Source: Pseudomonadota bacterium (lineage in GTDB: Bacteria; Pseudomonadota; Gammaproteobacteria; Burkholderiales; Burkholderiaceae_F). Taken from it: DNA of 64,000 bases. Under the pieces are notes generated by a model. That model did not search any database. It was not told where the DNA came from and saw only the letters and a program-made list of their open reading frames with translations. A program made the position numbers and the translations under genes. Every line of letters starts with the position of its first letter. Position 1 is the first letter of the stretch. This document shows positions 36,811-45,438 of the stretch, piece by piece. The DNA is taken from the NCBI GenBank assembly GCA_021825945.1, contig JAKAFN010000006.1:62001-126000 (forward strand). Direction: 5' to 3'.

Positions 36811-38202
36811 GCGTGGCCGGTGGTGTCGGGAGTCGATCGACGACGGCGTCGTCCCGCCGGAGAGATCGCCGGAAAGGCGCACACGGACGAAGTGCAGGTG
36901 CTGCCGCAATCCATATGCCTCATCGGCGAACGGATTGGGTAGTTTCATATCGATGACCTCGCGCTCGATCCGGTTCAGCCGCTCGATCAGCGCCGCCGCG
37001 GCGGCGGTTCCGGGCCGCACGTTCGCGGATTCGCGTTCGAGCGTCACCAGGGCGCCATAGTGTCGGTAAATGTGGCGACGCACCCGCCATGCATACATCC
37101 CGGGCAATGCGCGCATCGCGGGGAGTAACAGGATCAGGATCGGCAGTAGCAGGACGACCATGCGATTGACGAGGCTCGCCAGCCAGAACGGCAGGTAGCG
37201 ATAGGCGAGTCCTCTGCCGGATTTGTAATAGCGCAGGGCCTCTGCGCTCATCGGAAAATCGCGCTCCACCGGCGAGGGGAAGGTGCCCGCCGCCTGCAGC
37301 AGGGTGGCGTGCGAATGCACTTCCTGCGCCGCCTCGATCATCAGGTCGACGAGGGCCGGGTGCAGGTTGGTGCGCGCGACGATCTCTACCGACGGTGCGA
37401 CCAGCGGCGTGCGCCGGTCGGGTAGATTGCGACCGAGATCGAAGAGGCCCATCGGCAGGTCGACGCGGTTGAGATAGCGGAATCGATTCAGGTACGCGTC
37501 GATTTGGTCGAATCCGAAAATCCGGATGCCCGGGGTGTACAACAGGCGGCGGATTTCTCCGGCCTTGGCCGAATCCCCGGACAGGAATACGGCGTCGACC
37601 CGACGGGCAAGGACGGCGCGCATGGCCTCGTCGCCAGCGAGCGGCAGCAGCCGGGTGGAGCCGCCGCGGCGGATGCCGTTGGCATCGAGCAGGGTCAACG
37701 CGAGCGCTTCGGTGCCGCTTCCGGGGCGCCCGATGGCGAGGCGCTTGCCGGCGAAATCGGCGAGGCGGTGCAATGCCCGCGGCGCGCGATACAGGATGAA
37801 GAGCGGCTCATAGGACGTGCTGCCCAGCGAAACGAGGTGTGCGTCGGCCGGCATGCGCCGCAGCCCGCTCTGGACGAAGGCGACGTCGACGGGTTGGTGC
37901 GGATCCGTGAGCCGCGCGAGATTCTCCACCGAGCCGCGTGAGGGAATCAGGCGCAGCGTGATGCCGTTGCGGGCGAAGACCTGTCGATAGCGTTCGGCAT
38001 ACCGCTGCAACAGGCTGCCGTCGGGTCCGGTCGACATGACGATGGTGTCGGGCGGCGCCGGCTGGATGAAATGAATCGCGGCGCCGAAGGCCAGCGTGAT
38101 GACGAGCAGGGTGGGCACGCTGACCGAAGCCAGATCGCGCCACATCCCGAACGTATTACGGATAGTCTTGGCGAGTCGGCCGAACCAGGATGTCGCTGAC
38201 AT
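36802..38202 (-). CDS. TAXI-family TRAP transporter solute-binding protein, membrane anchored
   Basis: 466 residues. N-terminal hydrophobic segment (~26-46 in 'SVSVPTLLVITLAFGAAIHF') is probably an uncleaved anchor. The binding domain ~52-330 has 'IVMSTGPDGSLLQRYAERY', 'RGSVENLARL', 'VDVAFVQSG', 'GKRLAIGRPGSGTEALALTLL'. A second hydrophobic region near 345-370 ('LASLVNRMVVLLLPILILLLPA') and a helical cytoplasmic tail follow, a layout seen in stand-alone TAXI proteins without the TRAP DctQM permease, absent here. Ligand unknown. ATG 38202 lies 47 nt inside the upstream SDR gene; ATG 38145 is an alternative. Last gene of the cutA-SDR-TAXI unit. Confidence 0.78.
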   Translation of the reverse strand: MSATSWFGRLAKTIRNTFGMWRDLASVSVPTLLVITLAFGAAIHFIQPAPPDTIVMSTGPDGSLLQRYAERYRQVFARNGITLRLIPSRGSVENLARLTDPHQPVDVAFVQSGLRRMPADAHLVSLGSTSYEPLFILYRAPRALHRLADFAGKRLAIGRPGSGTEALALTLLDANGIRRGGSTRLLPLAGDEAMRAVLARRVDAVFLSGDSAKAGEIRRLLYTPGIRIFGFDQIDAYLNRFRYLNRVDLPMGLFDLGRNLPDRRTPLVAPSVEIVARTNLHPALVDLMIEAAQEVHSHATLLQAAGTFPSPVERDFPMSAEALRYYKSGRGLAYRYLPFWLASLVNRMVVLLLPILILLLPAMRALPGMYAWRVRRHIYRHYGALVTLERESANVRPGTAAAAALIERLNRIEREVIDMKLPNPFADEAYGLRQHLHFVRVRLSGDLSGGTTPSSIDSRHHRPRSP

Positions 38203-38926
38203 GGATGTGCGGCGGTTGGCTCACGACGAAGTGGATGGCCCGTGCGATGTCGTCGGGCAGCAGCAAGGGGCCGAAATGCTCGTGGAAGTGCTGTACCTGG
38301 GCATCATCGTATCCGGCACCGTCCTGGAATCCGCTCACGACGATGCCGGGTTCGACCAAGGTCACGCGCACGCCCTTCGGGCCGATCTCCCGGCGCAAGC
38401 CTTCCGCGAGCGCATGGACGGCGAACTTGGTGGAGCCGTACACCGCGCTGAAGGGCGAAACGTTGCGGCCGACCACCGACCCCAGGACGACGATGTCGGC
38501 CGCGGTCGAGGGATACCCCCGTTCCTGCGCGGGGACCATGCGCCGCGCCGCGTGTTGCATGAGTGCCAGGACGCCCTGGACATTGAGCCGCAGGATTTCC
38601 TCGAATCGCGACAGGTCGGCGCTGTGCACGGATCCGCCCAGGCCGCGGCCGGCATTGGCAACGACGATGTCGGCCTCGCGGCCGTAGCGGTCGCGCGCGG
38701 TGGCGAACAGGCGCTCGATCACGGCGGCGTCCGCGGCATCTCCTTCGACGCCGTGGAACGCGTCGCCGAGTTCGCGTTCGAGCGCGCGCAATTTGGTCGC
38801 CGTGCGTCCATTGCCGATCACGGCGTATCCGGCAGCGACGAAGGCGCGGGCGGTGGCTTCGCCGATGCCCGACGTGGCGCCGGTCACGATGGCGATGCGT
38901 GCAGGGCTGGTGTGGTTTTCTGGCAC
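38156..38926 (-). CDS. Short-chain dehydrogenase/reductase (NADP-dependent, YdfG-like)
   Basis: 256 residues, classical SDR Rossmann fold. Cofactor motif 'VTGATSGIG' at the N-terminus, 'NGRT' after beta2 (Arg suggests NADP), 'ANAGRG', catalytic Ser in 'VVLGSVVGRNV' and 'YGSTK' (Tyr and Lys). Closest in outline to the YdfG/3-hydroxy acid or serine dehydrogenase group; the substrate is not determined. GTG 38926 is set by a perfect AGGAGG at 38935-38940 that overlaps the cutA stop codon. The gene overlaps the downstream TAXI gene by 47 nt. Confidence 0.86.
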   Translation of the reverse strand: MPENHTSPARIAIVTGATSGIGEATARAFVAAGYAVIGNGRTATKLRALERELGDAFHGVEGDAADAAVIERLFATARDRYGREADIVVANAGRGLGGSVHSADLSRFEEILRLNVQGVLALMQHAARRMVPAQERGYPSTAADIVVLGSVVGRNVSPFSAVYGSTKFAVHALAEGLRREIGPKGVRVTLVEPGIVVSGFQDGAGYDDAQVQHFHEHFGPLLLPDDIARAIHFVVSQPPHIHVSDILVRPTRQDYP

Positions 38927-38934
38927 GACGGGAT

Positions 38935-38940
38935 CCTCCT
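38935..38940 (-). promoter_or_regulatory. Strong Shine-Dalgarno of the SDR gene, overlapping the cutA stop
   Basis: AGGAGG on the - strand, 8 nt before GTG 38926. The cutA TGA shares its first base region with this site, so ribosomes ending cutA should reinitiate efficiently here. Confidence 0.75.
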
Positions 38941-39275
38941 CAAGATGATGATGCCGCCGTCGGCGAGACCGATTCCTCGATCCACGCCAGGTACTCCTTC
39001 GAGCCGCCGGCGATCGCCGTGACGACGATTTCCGGCAGTTCGTAGGTGTGGTGTCGGCGGATGCAGGCGGCGACGGCATCGTACCGCGATCGCACGGTCT
39101 TGCATTGCAGCGCGAACTCGGCGTCGGTCTGTGCCGCGCCTTCCCAACGGTAAACGCTTTCGACGGCGTGGATCTGAACGCAGCCCGCCAGACGCTCCGC
39201 GACCAGCGCCCGCGCGATCGTGCGGGCGCTTTCGGCGGTCGCGGTGGTGGTGTGTACCAGGATTGCATCGTCCAT
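38940..39275 (-). CDS. cutA: CutA: divalent-cation tolerance protein
   Basis: 111 residues, normal CutA length. Typical pieces are 'ARALVAERLAGCVQ', 'VESVYRWEG', 'FALQCKTVRSRYDAV' and 'HHTYELPEIVVTAIAGGSKEYLAWI'. CutA forms a stable PII-like trimer; it was named for copper tolerance, but its molecular function is not settled. ATG 39275 has GGAG ~11 nt upstream. It is the first gene of the unit with the SDR and TAXI genes and is divergent from surE across 56 nt. Confidence 0.9.
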   Translation of the reverse strand: MDDAILVHTTTATAESARTIARALVAERLAGCVQIHAVESVYRWEGAAQTDAEFALQCKTVRSRYDAVAACIRRHHTYELPEIVVTAIAGGSKEYLAWIEESVSPTAASSS

Positions 39276-39331
39276 GTCGTTTTTGCTCCGAGTTGGCCTA
39301 GTGGGGGGTGCAGCCGGTAAGATTCCGCTCC

Positions 39332-40075
39332 ATGCACATTTTGATCTCCAACGATGACGGATACCTTGCGCCGGGTCTTGCCGCGCTCGTCGATGCCGTC
39401 CGCCGCTTCGGCGACATCACCGTGGTTGCCCCGGAACAGAACTGTAGCGGGGCAAGCAACTCCTTGACCTTGAGTCGGCCTCTCAGCGTGCGCTGCGCCG
39501 AAAACGGCTTCCGGTTCGTCAACGGCACGCCCACCGACTGTGTCCACATCGCACTGACGGGACTGCTCGACCGGGTTCCGGATCTCGTGCTGTCCGGCAT
39601 CAACGATGGCCAGAACATGGGCGATGACACGGTCTACTCCGGCACCGTGGCGGCGGCGATGGAGGGCTACCTGTTCGGGATTCCGTCGATCGCCTTTTCC
39701 CGGGCGGAAAAGGGACGCACGAACTGGGAGGCCGCCGGTCAGGTGGCCGCGGGGGTCGTCGAGCGCCTCCTCGACCGCCCGCTCGAGGGGCCGTTCCTGC
39801 TCAACGTCAACATTCCCAACATCACCGCGGATCGGATGGGACCGGTCCGTTGCACCCGCCTGGGCAAGCGCCACAAGGCCGAACCGGTGATCCGCCAGAC
39901 GAGCCCGCGCGGCGAGACGATTTACTGGGTGGGCGCGGCGGGCGAGGCCCGCGATGCGGGTCCCGGCACCGATTTTCATGCGGTCGCGGAGGGTTGCGTG
40001 TCGGTGACGCCGCTGCAGATCGATCTCACCCACGTGCAACAGATGGATGCCGTTGCGCGGTGGCTCGCCCCGTGA
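39332..40075 (+). CDS. surE: SurE: 5'/3'-nucleotidase
   Basis: 247 residues. Survival protein E, a metal-dependent nucleotidase acting on nucleoside monophosphates and short polyphosphate. Metal and phosphate ligands visible: 'SNDDG' with D8-D9, S39 in 'SGASNSLT', and N91/N95 in '[10 protein letters not shown]'. ATG 39332 gives the usual [10 protein letters not shown] start. The gene leads the stationary-phase cluster surE-pcm-nlpD; its stop overlaps the pcm start (GTGA), so translation is coupled. Confidence 0.94.
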   Translation: MHILISNDDGYLAPGLAALVDAVRRFGDITVVAPEQNCSGASNSLTLSRPLSVRCAENGFRFVNGTPTDCVHIALTGLLDRVPDLVLSGINDGQNMGDDTVYSGTVAAAMEGYLFGIPSIAFSRAEKGRTNWEAAGQVAAGVVERLLDRPLEGPFLLNVNIPNITADRMGPVRCTRLGKRHKAEPVIRQTSPRGETIYWVGAAGEARDAGPGTDFHAVAEGCVSVTPLQIDLTHVQQMDAVARWLAP

Positions 40076-40785
40076 AGCTTCGTCACGCCAGGCCCGCGGC
40101 CGGTCCGTTGCGCGGCGCCGCGCCGGCCGGCAATCTGGGCCTCAATTCGGATCGGGTGCGCGGCCGTATGGTCGAGCGCGTCCGGGCCCTGGGGGTACGG
40201 AGTCCGCGCGTGCTGGCGGCCTTGACCGCCGTTCCCCGCCACACGTTCGTCGATGCGGCGCTCGCGAGTCGCGCATACGACGACTGCTCGTTGCCGATCG
40301 GTCATGGACAGACGATCTCGCAGCCCTATATCGTTGCGCGCAGCGCGGAACTGGCGCTGGAGGCGATCGCCGACCCGCGCGCGGCGCGGGTGCTGGAAAT
40401 CGGCACCGGCTGCGGATATGCCGCGGCGGTGTTCGCCCAGTTGTTCGGGTCGGTCTATTCGATCGAGCGCGTGCGTGCCTTGCATGAGCGGGCGCGCGAC
40501 AATCTGCGGCCTCTGCGTTTGGCCAACCTGCGCCTGGTGTTCGGCGACGGCGCGGCGGGATTGCCGGCGGAGGCGCCGTTCGACGCGATCATCGCAGCGG
40601 CGGCCGGGGAAGAGATTCCCGTCGCGTGGGGGGAGCAGCTCGTCGGCGGCGGTGTGGTGGTGGCCCCGGTCGGTGCCGAGCGGCAGGCCTTGTCGGTGGT
40701 GGCGCGCGATGCGCGCGGGAAGTGGGTCGTCCATGCGGTCGAGCCGGTGCGCTTCGTGCCGCTCTTGGGCGGTGTCGTGGGGTGA
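40072..40785 (+). CDS. pcm: Pcm: protein-L-isoaspartate O-methyltransferase
   Basis: 237 residues. Repairs isoaspartyl residues in damaged proteins by SAM-dependent methylation. Motif I '[18 protein letters not shown]', then 'VYSIERV', '[10 protein letters not shown]' and '[12 protein letters not shown]'; the substrate-side '[18 protein letters not shown]' and '[13 protein letters not shown]' are also typical of PCMT. GTG 40072 overlaps the surE stop. The N-terminal ~20 residues are basic and family-variable. nlpD follows after 31 nt. Confidence 0.93.
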   Translation: MKLRHARPAAGPLRGAAPAGNLGLNSDRVRGRMVERVRALGVRSPRVLAALTAVPRHTFVDAALASRAYDDCSLPIGHGQTISQPYIVARSAELALEAIADPRAARVLEIGTGCGYAAAVFAQLFGSVYSIERVRALHERARDNLRPLRLANLRLVFGDGAAGLPAEAPFDAIIAAAAGEEIPVAWGEQLVGGGVVVAPVGAERQALSVVARDARGKWVVHAVEPVRFVPLLGGVVG

Positions 40786-40816
40786 TCGTGGAGTGGACAG
40801 CGTGACAGGAGCGGAT

Positions 40817-41611
40817 ATGAACCCGTCCAGCAGAGTGATGGCGTATGGCATGGTGTGCGCGGCGGTCTCGATGGCGTTGCTGAGTGGCTGCAGCGAGGTG
40901 TCGCTCAACCAGCCGCCGCCGGTCATCGATCGATCGGTTCCCGCCAACGCCGGGCCGGCGCCGGCCGAAACCGTGGTGGCACCGGGATCGGCCGCGGCGG
41001 CACCTGAGGGAGGGGGCGCGGCGCCGGCATCGCAGCCCGAATCGGAGCCCGAGGCGCAACCCCTGGCTGCGCCGGGTGCCGTGCAGGCGCAGCCTTTGCA
41101 GGGGCCGGTGGCGCCCGGCACGCCGACGCCGTCCGTCGCGCCACCGTCGGCCGCACCCGGCATGGCGATGGCGGCTCCGGTGACCCCGGCGGCGGTCGCG
41201 CCGGTGCCGTCGGAAAAGGCACCCGGGGCCCTGCCGGCGGCGGGGTCGTGGATCTGGCCGGTACACGGCGATGTCGTCGGTCAGTTCGACGGCAAGACCT
41301 CGAAAGGCATCGACATCGCCGTCGCCGCGGGCGAAAACGTGGTCGCGGTGGCGGCGGGAACGGTGCTCTATGTGGGATCGATGCAAGGCTATGGCCGCTT
41401 GGTCATCGTGCGTCACCCCGGCGGGATCGTTTCGGTGTACGCCCACAACCGCACCAACCTCGTGCATGAAGGGCAGGCGGTCCAGCAGGGTGACCCGATC
41501 GCGATCGTGGGCGGGGGCGGAGCGCCGTCGACCCTGCATTTCGAGGCGCGGCGCGCCGGCGTGCCGCTCGATCCGATGCCTTTCCTCGGGCCCATGAACG
41601 CCGCGCCGTGA
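40817..41611 (+). CDS. nlpD: NlpD-like lipoprotein, degenerate M23 murein-hydrolase activator without LysM
   Basis: 264 residues. Lipobox 'LLSGC' with Cys25, then a ~135-residue Pro/Ala/Glu-rich linker, and a C-terminal LytM (M23) domain from ~165 ('WIWPVHGDVVGQFD', 'SKGIDIAVAAGENVVAVAAG', 'VSVYAHN', 'TLHFEAR'). The catalytic His/Asp set of active M23 peptidases is incomplete, as in EnvC/NlpD, which activate amidases (AmiC) during division. The LysM domain usually found between lipobox and LytM is missing. ATG 40817 follows AGGAGCGGAT. In this position rpoS normally comes next; here the next gene is a DnaQ-like exonuclease overlapping by 4 nt. Confidence 0.82.
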   Translation: MNPSSRVMAYGMVCAAVSMALLSGCSEVSLNQPPPVIDRSVPANAGPAPAETVVAPGSAAAAPEGGGAAPASQPESEPEAQPLAAPGAVQAQPLQGPVAPGTPTPSVAPPSAAPGMAMAAPVTPAAVAPVPSEKAPGALPAAGSWIWPVHGDVVGQFDGKTSKGIDIAVAAGENVVAVAAGTVLYVGSMQGYGRLVIVRHPGGIVSVYAHNRTNLVHEGQAVQQGDPIAIVGGGGAPSTLHFEARRAGVPLDPMPFLGPMNAAP

Positions 41612-42393
41612 TCCCGGTTCTGGCGTTCGACCTCGAAACCGTTCCCGATGTCGCCGGGTTGCGTCGCCTGCGGCCGGAGTGGGCGGGGCGTGCCGACGCG
41701 GAGATCGCGGCGGCGGCGTTCGCGGAACGGCGCGAGCGCAGCGGCAGCGATTTCCTGCCGCTGCATTTGCACCGGATCGTCGCGATCGGCTGCGCGTTCC
41801 GCGACGATTCGGGGTTTCGTGTGCGCTGCCTGGGCGCGCCCGACGACGACGAGGCGAAACTGGTGCACGACTTCTTCCGGCTCATCGACCGCTATACGCC
41901 GCAGTTGGTGAGCTGGAACGGCGGCGGCTTCGATCTGCCGGTGTTGCACTATCGGGCGATGGTGCATGGCGTCACGGCGGCACGCTATTGGGAAATCGGC
42001 GAGGACGATCGCGATTTCCGATACAACAACTACGTCAACCGCTACCACACGCGACATTGCGATCTGATGGACGTGCTGGCGATGTACCAGCCGCGGGCCA
42101 ATGCGCCGCTCGACGATCTGGCGCGGCTCTGCGGGTTCGCCGGCAAGCTCGGCATGTCGGGCGACAAGGTCTGGGGGGCGTTTCTCGATGGCGGGATCGA
42201 CTCCATTCGCGCCTACTGCGAAACCGACGTCGTCAACACCTACCTGCTCCATTGTCGGTTCCAGCGGATGCGCGGTGCGCTCGGCGATGATGCGTATGCG
42301 CGCGAGATCGAGACCGTGCGGGCGAGTCTGCAGGGGATCGGTGCGCCGCACTGGGAGGAATATCTTGCAGCCTGGAATCCGGCAGACCGATGA
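41608..42393 (+). CDS. Predicted 3'-5' exonuclease (DnaQ-like, PolB-associated exo2 family)
   Basis: 261 residues. Exonuclease fold with Exo I 'VLAFDLETVPDV' (D7-x-E9), Exo II 'LVSWNGGGFDLPVL' (Asn/Asp) and a late acidic motif 'AYCETDVVNTYLL' (Exo III-like). It matches the family 'predicted 3'-5' exonuclease related to the exonuclease domain of PolB'. Substrate and role (repair, RNA trimming) are unknown. GTG 41608 overlaps the nlpD stop and its own stop overlaps rlmD (ATGA), so it is translated within a coupled series. In related bacteria this gene also sits by rlmD, but rpoS normally lies between nlpD and it. Confidence 0.82.
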   Translation: MIPVLAFDLETVPDVAGLRRLRPEWAGRADAEIAAAAFAERRERSGSDFLPLHLHRIVAIGCAFRDDSGFRVRCLGAPDDDEAKLVHDFFRLIDRYTPQLVSWNGGGFDLPVLHYRAMVHGVTAARYWEIGEDDRDFRYNNYVNRYHTRHCDLMDVLAMYQPRANAPLDDLARLCGFAGKLGMSGDKVWGAFLDGGIDSIRAYCETDVVNTYLLHCRFQRMRGALGDDAYAREIETVRASLQGIGAPHWEEYLAAWNPADR

Positions 42394-43775
42394 AGCGTGA
42401 TTTGCAGGAGGCGGAACGACAGGTCGCCCGTATCGAATCGCTCGACCTGGAAGGGCGGGGTGTCGCCCGACTCGATGATGGCAAGGTGGCGTTCATCGAA
42501 GGCGCCTTGCCCGGCGAGCGCGTGCAGTGGGCGCGCCTGCGCGCCAAGGCGCGGTTCGACACCGGCCGGGTGACGGCGGTGCTCGCGGCCAGTCCGTTGC
42601 GGGTGACGCCGCATTGCCCGCACTTCGGTCTCGATCCCGGCAAATGCGGCGGCTGTTCGATGCAGCACCTCGATGCGCGGGCGCAGGTCTCGATCAAGCA
42701 GCGCGTGCTCGAGGAAACGCTGTGGCATATCGGCAGGCTACGTCCGGAGAGCGTGCTGCGGCCGGTGATCGGCCCCGCCTGGAACTATCGCCATCGAGCC
42801 CGTCTGTCGGTGCGTTTCGTGCCGCGCAAGGGCGGGGCGCTGGTCGGATTCCGCGAGCGCAACAGCAGCTACGTCGCCGACCTGCACGCATGTCCGGTGC
42901 TGGGTGCGCCGATGGCCCATCTCATCGATCCGTTGCGCGAACTGGTGAGCGGACTGTCGATCCGGGATCGCTTGCCGCAGATCGAGGTGGCGATCGCCCC
43001 GGCGGATTCCGGGCTGCCGACCACGGTGCTGGTGCTGCGGATCCTTGCGGCGCCCTCCGATGCCGATCGCGACCGCCTGCGCGCCTTCGCCCGTGCCCAT
43101 GGCGTCGGATTCTGGTTGCAGCCCGGCGGCCCCGATACCGCCGAACCCATGGATCCACCGGTGCGCGGCGACGGCGCGCTACCGCTCCGGTTGCCGGAGT
43201 TCGGCGTCGAGATTCCGTTCCGGCCGACCGATTTCACGCAGGTCAACCATGCGATCAACACGGTCTTGGTGCGGCGCGCGCTTGCGCTGCTCGATCCCGG
43301 CCCGCAGGACGTGATTGCGGATTTCTTTTGCGGCTTGGGGAATTTCACGCTGCCGCTGGCGACGCGCGCGGGGCGTGTACGAGGGCTGGAAGGCAGCGCC
43401 GCGCTGCTGCGGCGGGCGGAGGCCGCGGCGGCGACGGCCGGATTCGCCGGTCGGGTGGACTTCGCGGCACGCAACCTGTTCGAGTGGACGGCCGCGGATT
43501 GGGAGCGTCTGCGCGCCGATCTCGGCGGTCGGATCGATCGCGTTCTGGTCGATCCGCCGCGCGAGGGGGCGCTGGCGGTGGTGCAGTCGTTCGGACGGGA
43601 TGCCCTGCCGCCGCGGCGGGTGGTGTACGTTTCGTGCAATCCCGCCACGCTCGCACGCGATTGCGCCTGGCTCGTCCATGAGGCGAACTGGAGGGTGCGC
43701 GCGGCCGGGGTGGTGAACATGTTTCCGCACACCTCCCACGTCGAGTCGATTGCCGTACTGGAACCCCCCGCGTGA
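42390..43775 (+). CDS. rlmD: RlmD: 23S rRNA (uracil-1939-C5)-methyltransferase
   Basis: 461 residues. SAM-dependent m5U methyltransferase. N-terminal TRAM domain; 4Fe-4S ligands C76, C86, C89 and C168 ('CPHFGLDPGKCGGC' and 'HACP'); Rossmann motif 'DFFCGLGNFTLPLA'; catalytic 'YVSCNPATLARD'. The Fe-S motif and length match RlmD (RumA), which modifies U1939, rather than RlmC or TrmA. ATG 42390 overlaps the exonuclease stop. The next gene, ndk, has its own gap of 57 nt with a possible TATGAT at 43776-43781. Confidence 0.92.
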   Translation: MKRDLQEAERQVARIESLDLEGRGVARLDDGKVAFIEGALPGERVQWARLRAKARFDTGRVTAVLAASPLRVTPHCPHFGLDPGKCGGCSMQHLDARAQVSIKQRVLEETLWHIGRLRPESVLRPVIGPAWNYRHRARLSVRFVPRKGGALVGFRERNSSYVADLHACPVLGAPMAHLIDPLRELVSGLSIRDRLPQIEVAIAPADSGLPTTVLVLRILAAPSDADRDRLRAFARAHGVGFWLQPGGPDTAEPMDPPVRGDGALPLRLPEFGVEIPFRPTDFTQVNHAINTVLVRRALALLDPGPQDVIADFFCGLGNFTLPLATRAGRVRGLEGSAALLRRAEAAAATAGFAGRVDFAARNLFEWTAADWERLRADLGGRIDRVLVDPPREGALAVVQSFGRDALPPRRVVYVSCNPATLARDCAWLVHEANWRVRAAGVVNMFPHTSHVESIAVLEPPA

Positions 43776-43832
43776 TATGATCACGGGTTCAATACGCTCG
43801 CCAACTGTTTCTTTTTTCATACGATTTTTGCA

Positions 43833-44258
43833 ATGGCCATCGAAACCACCCTTTCCATTCTCAAGCCCGACGCGGTTCGCAAGAACGCGATCGGCCAGAT
43901 CCTCTCGCGCTTCGAGGGTGCCGGCCTGGAGGTCGTCGCTGCGCGCATGATGCATCTCTCCCGCCGGCAGGCCGAGGCCTTCTATGCGGTGCATCGCGAG
44001 CGGCCGTTCTTCGGCGATCTCGTCGACTTCATGATTTCGGGGCCGGTGTTCGTGCAGGCGCTGCGCGGCGAGAACGCGATTGCGCGCAATCGGGAACTGA
44101 TGGGGGCGACCGATCCGAAGAAGGCTGCGCCGGGCACGATCCGCGCCGACTTCGCAGATAGCATCGATGCCAATGCCGTGCACGGTTCCGACAGCGCGGA
44201 GACCGCGGCGGTGGAAGTGGCGTTCTTCTTCCCCACGCTGGACATCCACGTACGTTGA
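43833..44258 (+). CDS. ndk: Ndk: nucleoside diphosphate kinase
   Basis: 141 residues, standard length. Transfers gamma-phosphate between nucleotides through a phosphohistidine: H117 in 'ANAVHGSDS'. '[12 protein letters not shown]' and '[17 protein letters not shown]' are classic. The C-terminus is '[12 protein letters not shown]'. The gene is probably transcribed from its own weak promoter (TATGAT 43776-43781, no good -35), and a 10-bp stem-loop (44267-44294) follows its stop. Confidence 0.96.
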   Translation: MAIETTLSILKPDAVRKNAIGQILSRFEGAGLEVVAARMMHLSRRQAEAFYAVHRERPFFGDLVDFMISGPVFVQALRGENAIARNRELMGATDPKKAAPGTIRADFADSIDANAVHGSDSAETAAVEVAFFFPTLDIHVR

Positions 44259-44266
44259 TCGCGTTT

Positions 44267-44294
44267 CCCGGGCGGCGCGTGGTCGCCGTCCGGG
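44267..44294 (+). terminator. Stem-loop after ndk
   Basis: CCCGGGCGGC (44267-44276) pairs with GCCGTCCGGG (44285-44294), one G-U, 8-nt loop, in the 61-nt gap before rlmN. No T-run follows, so termination is not assured; it may separate ndk from rlmN expression partly. Confidence 0.35.
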
Positions 44295-44319
44295 ATTCCG
44301 GCCCCCGATCGAGAGACTC

Positions 44320-45438
44320 ATGGACGCAGCCAACCTCCTCGATTTCGATCGCGACGGATTGACGGCGTGGGTGCAGTCGCTGGGGGAGAAGCCGTTTCGC
44401 GCGCGCCAGCTGCTGCGCTGGATCCACAAGCGCGGCGTCGGCGAATTTTCCGCGATGACCGATGTCGCGCGCAGCCTGCGGGAGACGCTTGCGACGCGGG
44501 CGGTGATCGCGTCGGCTCCGATTCTGCGCGACGGAGCATCCGCCGACGGCACACGCAAGTGGCTGTTCGATGTCGGCGGCGGCGAGGCGGTCGAGACGGT
44601 CTATATCCCCGAGGCCGATCGCGCCACGCTCTGCATTTCAACCCAGGCCGGATGTGCGGTCGGCTGCCGCTTCTGCGCCACCGGGGCCCAGGGGTTTTCG
44701 CGCAATCTCACGACGGCGGAGATCATCGGGCAATTGTGGACGGCGGAACGGATGCTGCGGCCGGCGCCGGAGTCCCGGGTGCCGGGCGATGGCGACCGAA
44801 TCATCAGCAACGTCGTCCTGATGGGTATGGGCGAGCCGTTGCAGAACTACGACGCGGTCCTGCCGGCGCTGCGCCTGATGCTCGACGACGACGCCTACGG
44901 CCTGTCGCGTCGGCGCGTCACGCTGTCGACGTCGGGCATGGTGCCGATGATCGATCGGCTCGCGCAGGATTGTCCGGTCGCGCTGGCGGTATCACTGCAC
45001 GCTCCCGACGATGCGCTGCGCGACGAACTCGTTCCCCTGAATCGCAAATACCCGATTGCCGAACTTCTGGCGGCATGCCGGCGGTACCTCGCGCATGCGC
45101 CGCGCGACTTCATCACCTTCGAGTACATCCTGCTCGCGGGTGTCAATGACGCCGAGGGACAGGCGCGCGCGCTGCTGCGGCGGGTCGACGGTCTGCCGTG
45201 CAAGTTCAATCTCATCCCTTTCAATCCCACGGCGGTGTCCGCGTTCCGGCGTTCCGAGCCCGAGCGGGTGCGGGCGTTTGCGGAGATCCTGCAGGAGGGA
45301 GGGATCGTGACGACGGTGCGGCGTACGCGCGGCGACGATATCGACGCCGCCTGCGGACAGTTGGCCGGGCAGGTGCGCGATCGCACCCGCCTCGTGGCCC
45401 GGGTGGGCACGCCGGTCTTGATGGAGGGCACGGCATGA
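44320..45438 (+). CDS. rlmN: RlmN: dual-specificity 23S rRNA/tRNA adenine-C2 methyltransferase
   Basis: 372 residues. Radical-SAM enzyme that makes m2A at 23S A2503 and tRNA A37. The CxxxCxxC cluster motif is C112-C116-C119 ('GCAVGCRFC'); C345 in 'DIDAACGQL' is the mechanistic cysteine. '[15 protein letters not shown]' and '[13 protein letters not shown]' are the usual family signatures. ATG 44320 starts the protein; its stop overlaps the pilW ATG (ATGA). Confidence 0.95.
   Translation: MDAANLLDFDRDGLTAWVQSLGEKPFRARQLLRWIHKRGVGEFSAMTDVARSLRETLATRAVIASAPILRDGASADGTRKWLFDVGGGEAVETVYIPEADRATLCISTQAGCAVGCRFCATGAQGFSRNLTTAEIIGQLWTAERMLRPAPESRVPGDGDRIISNVVLMGMGEPLQNYDAVLPALRLMLDDDAYGLSRRRVTLSTSGMVPMIDRLAQDCPVALAVSLHAPDDALRDELVPLNRKYPIAELLAACRRYLAHAPRDFITFEYILLAGVNDAEGQARALLRRVDGLPCKFNLIPFNPTAVSAFRRSEPERVRAFAEILQEGGIVTTVRRTRGDDIDAACGQLAGQVRDRTRLVARVGTPVLMEGTA

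Noticed and set aside
40253..40816. Upstream extension of the nlpD frame through pcm
   Set aside because: Residues before ATG 40817 are the out-of-frame shadow of pcm; the lipoprotein signal starts at 40817.
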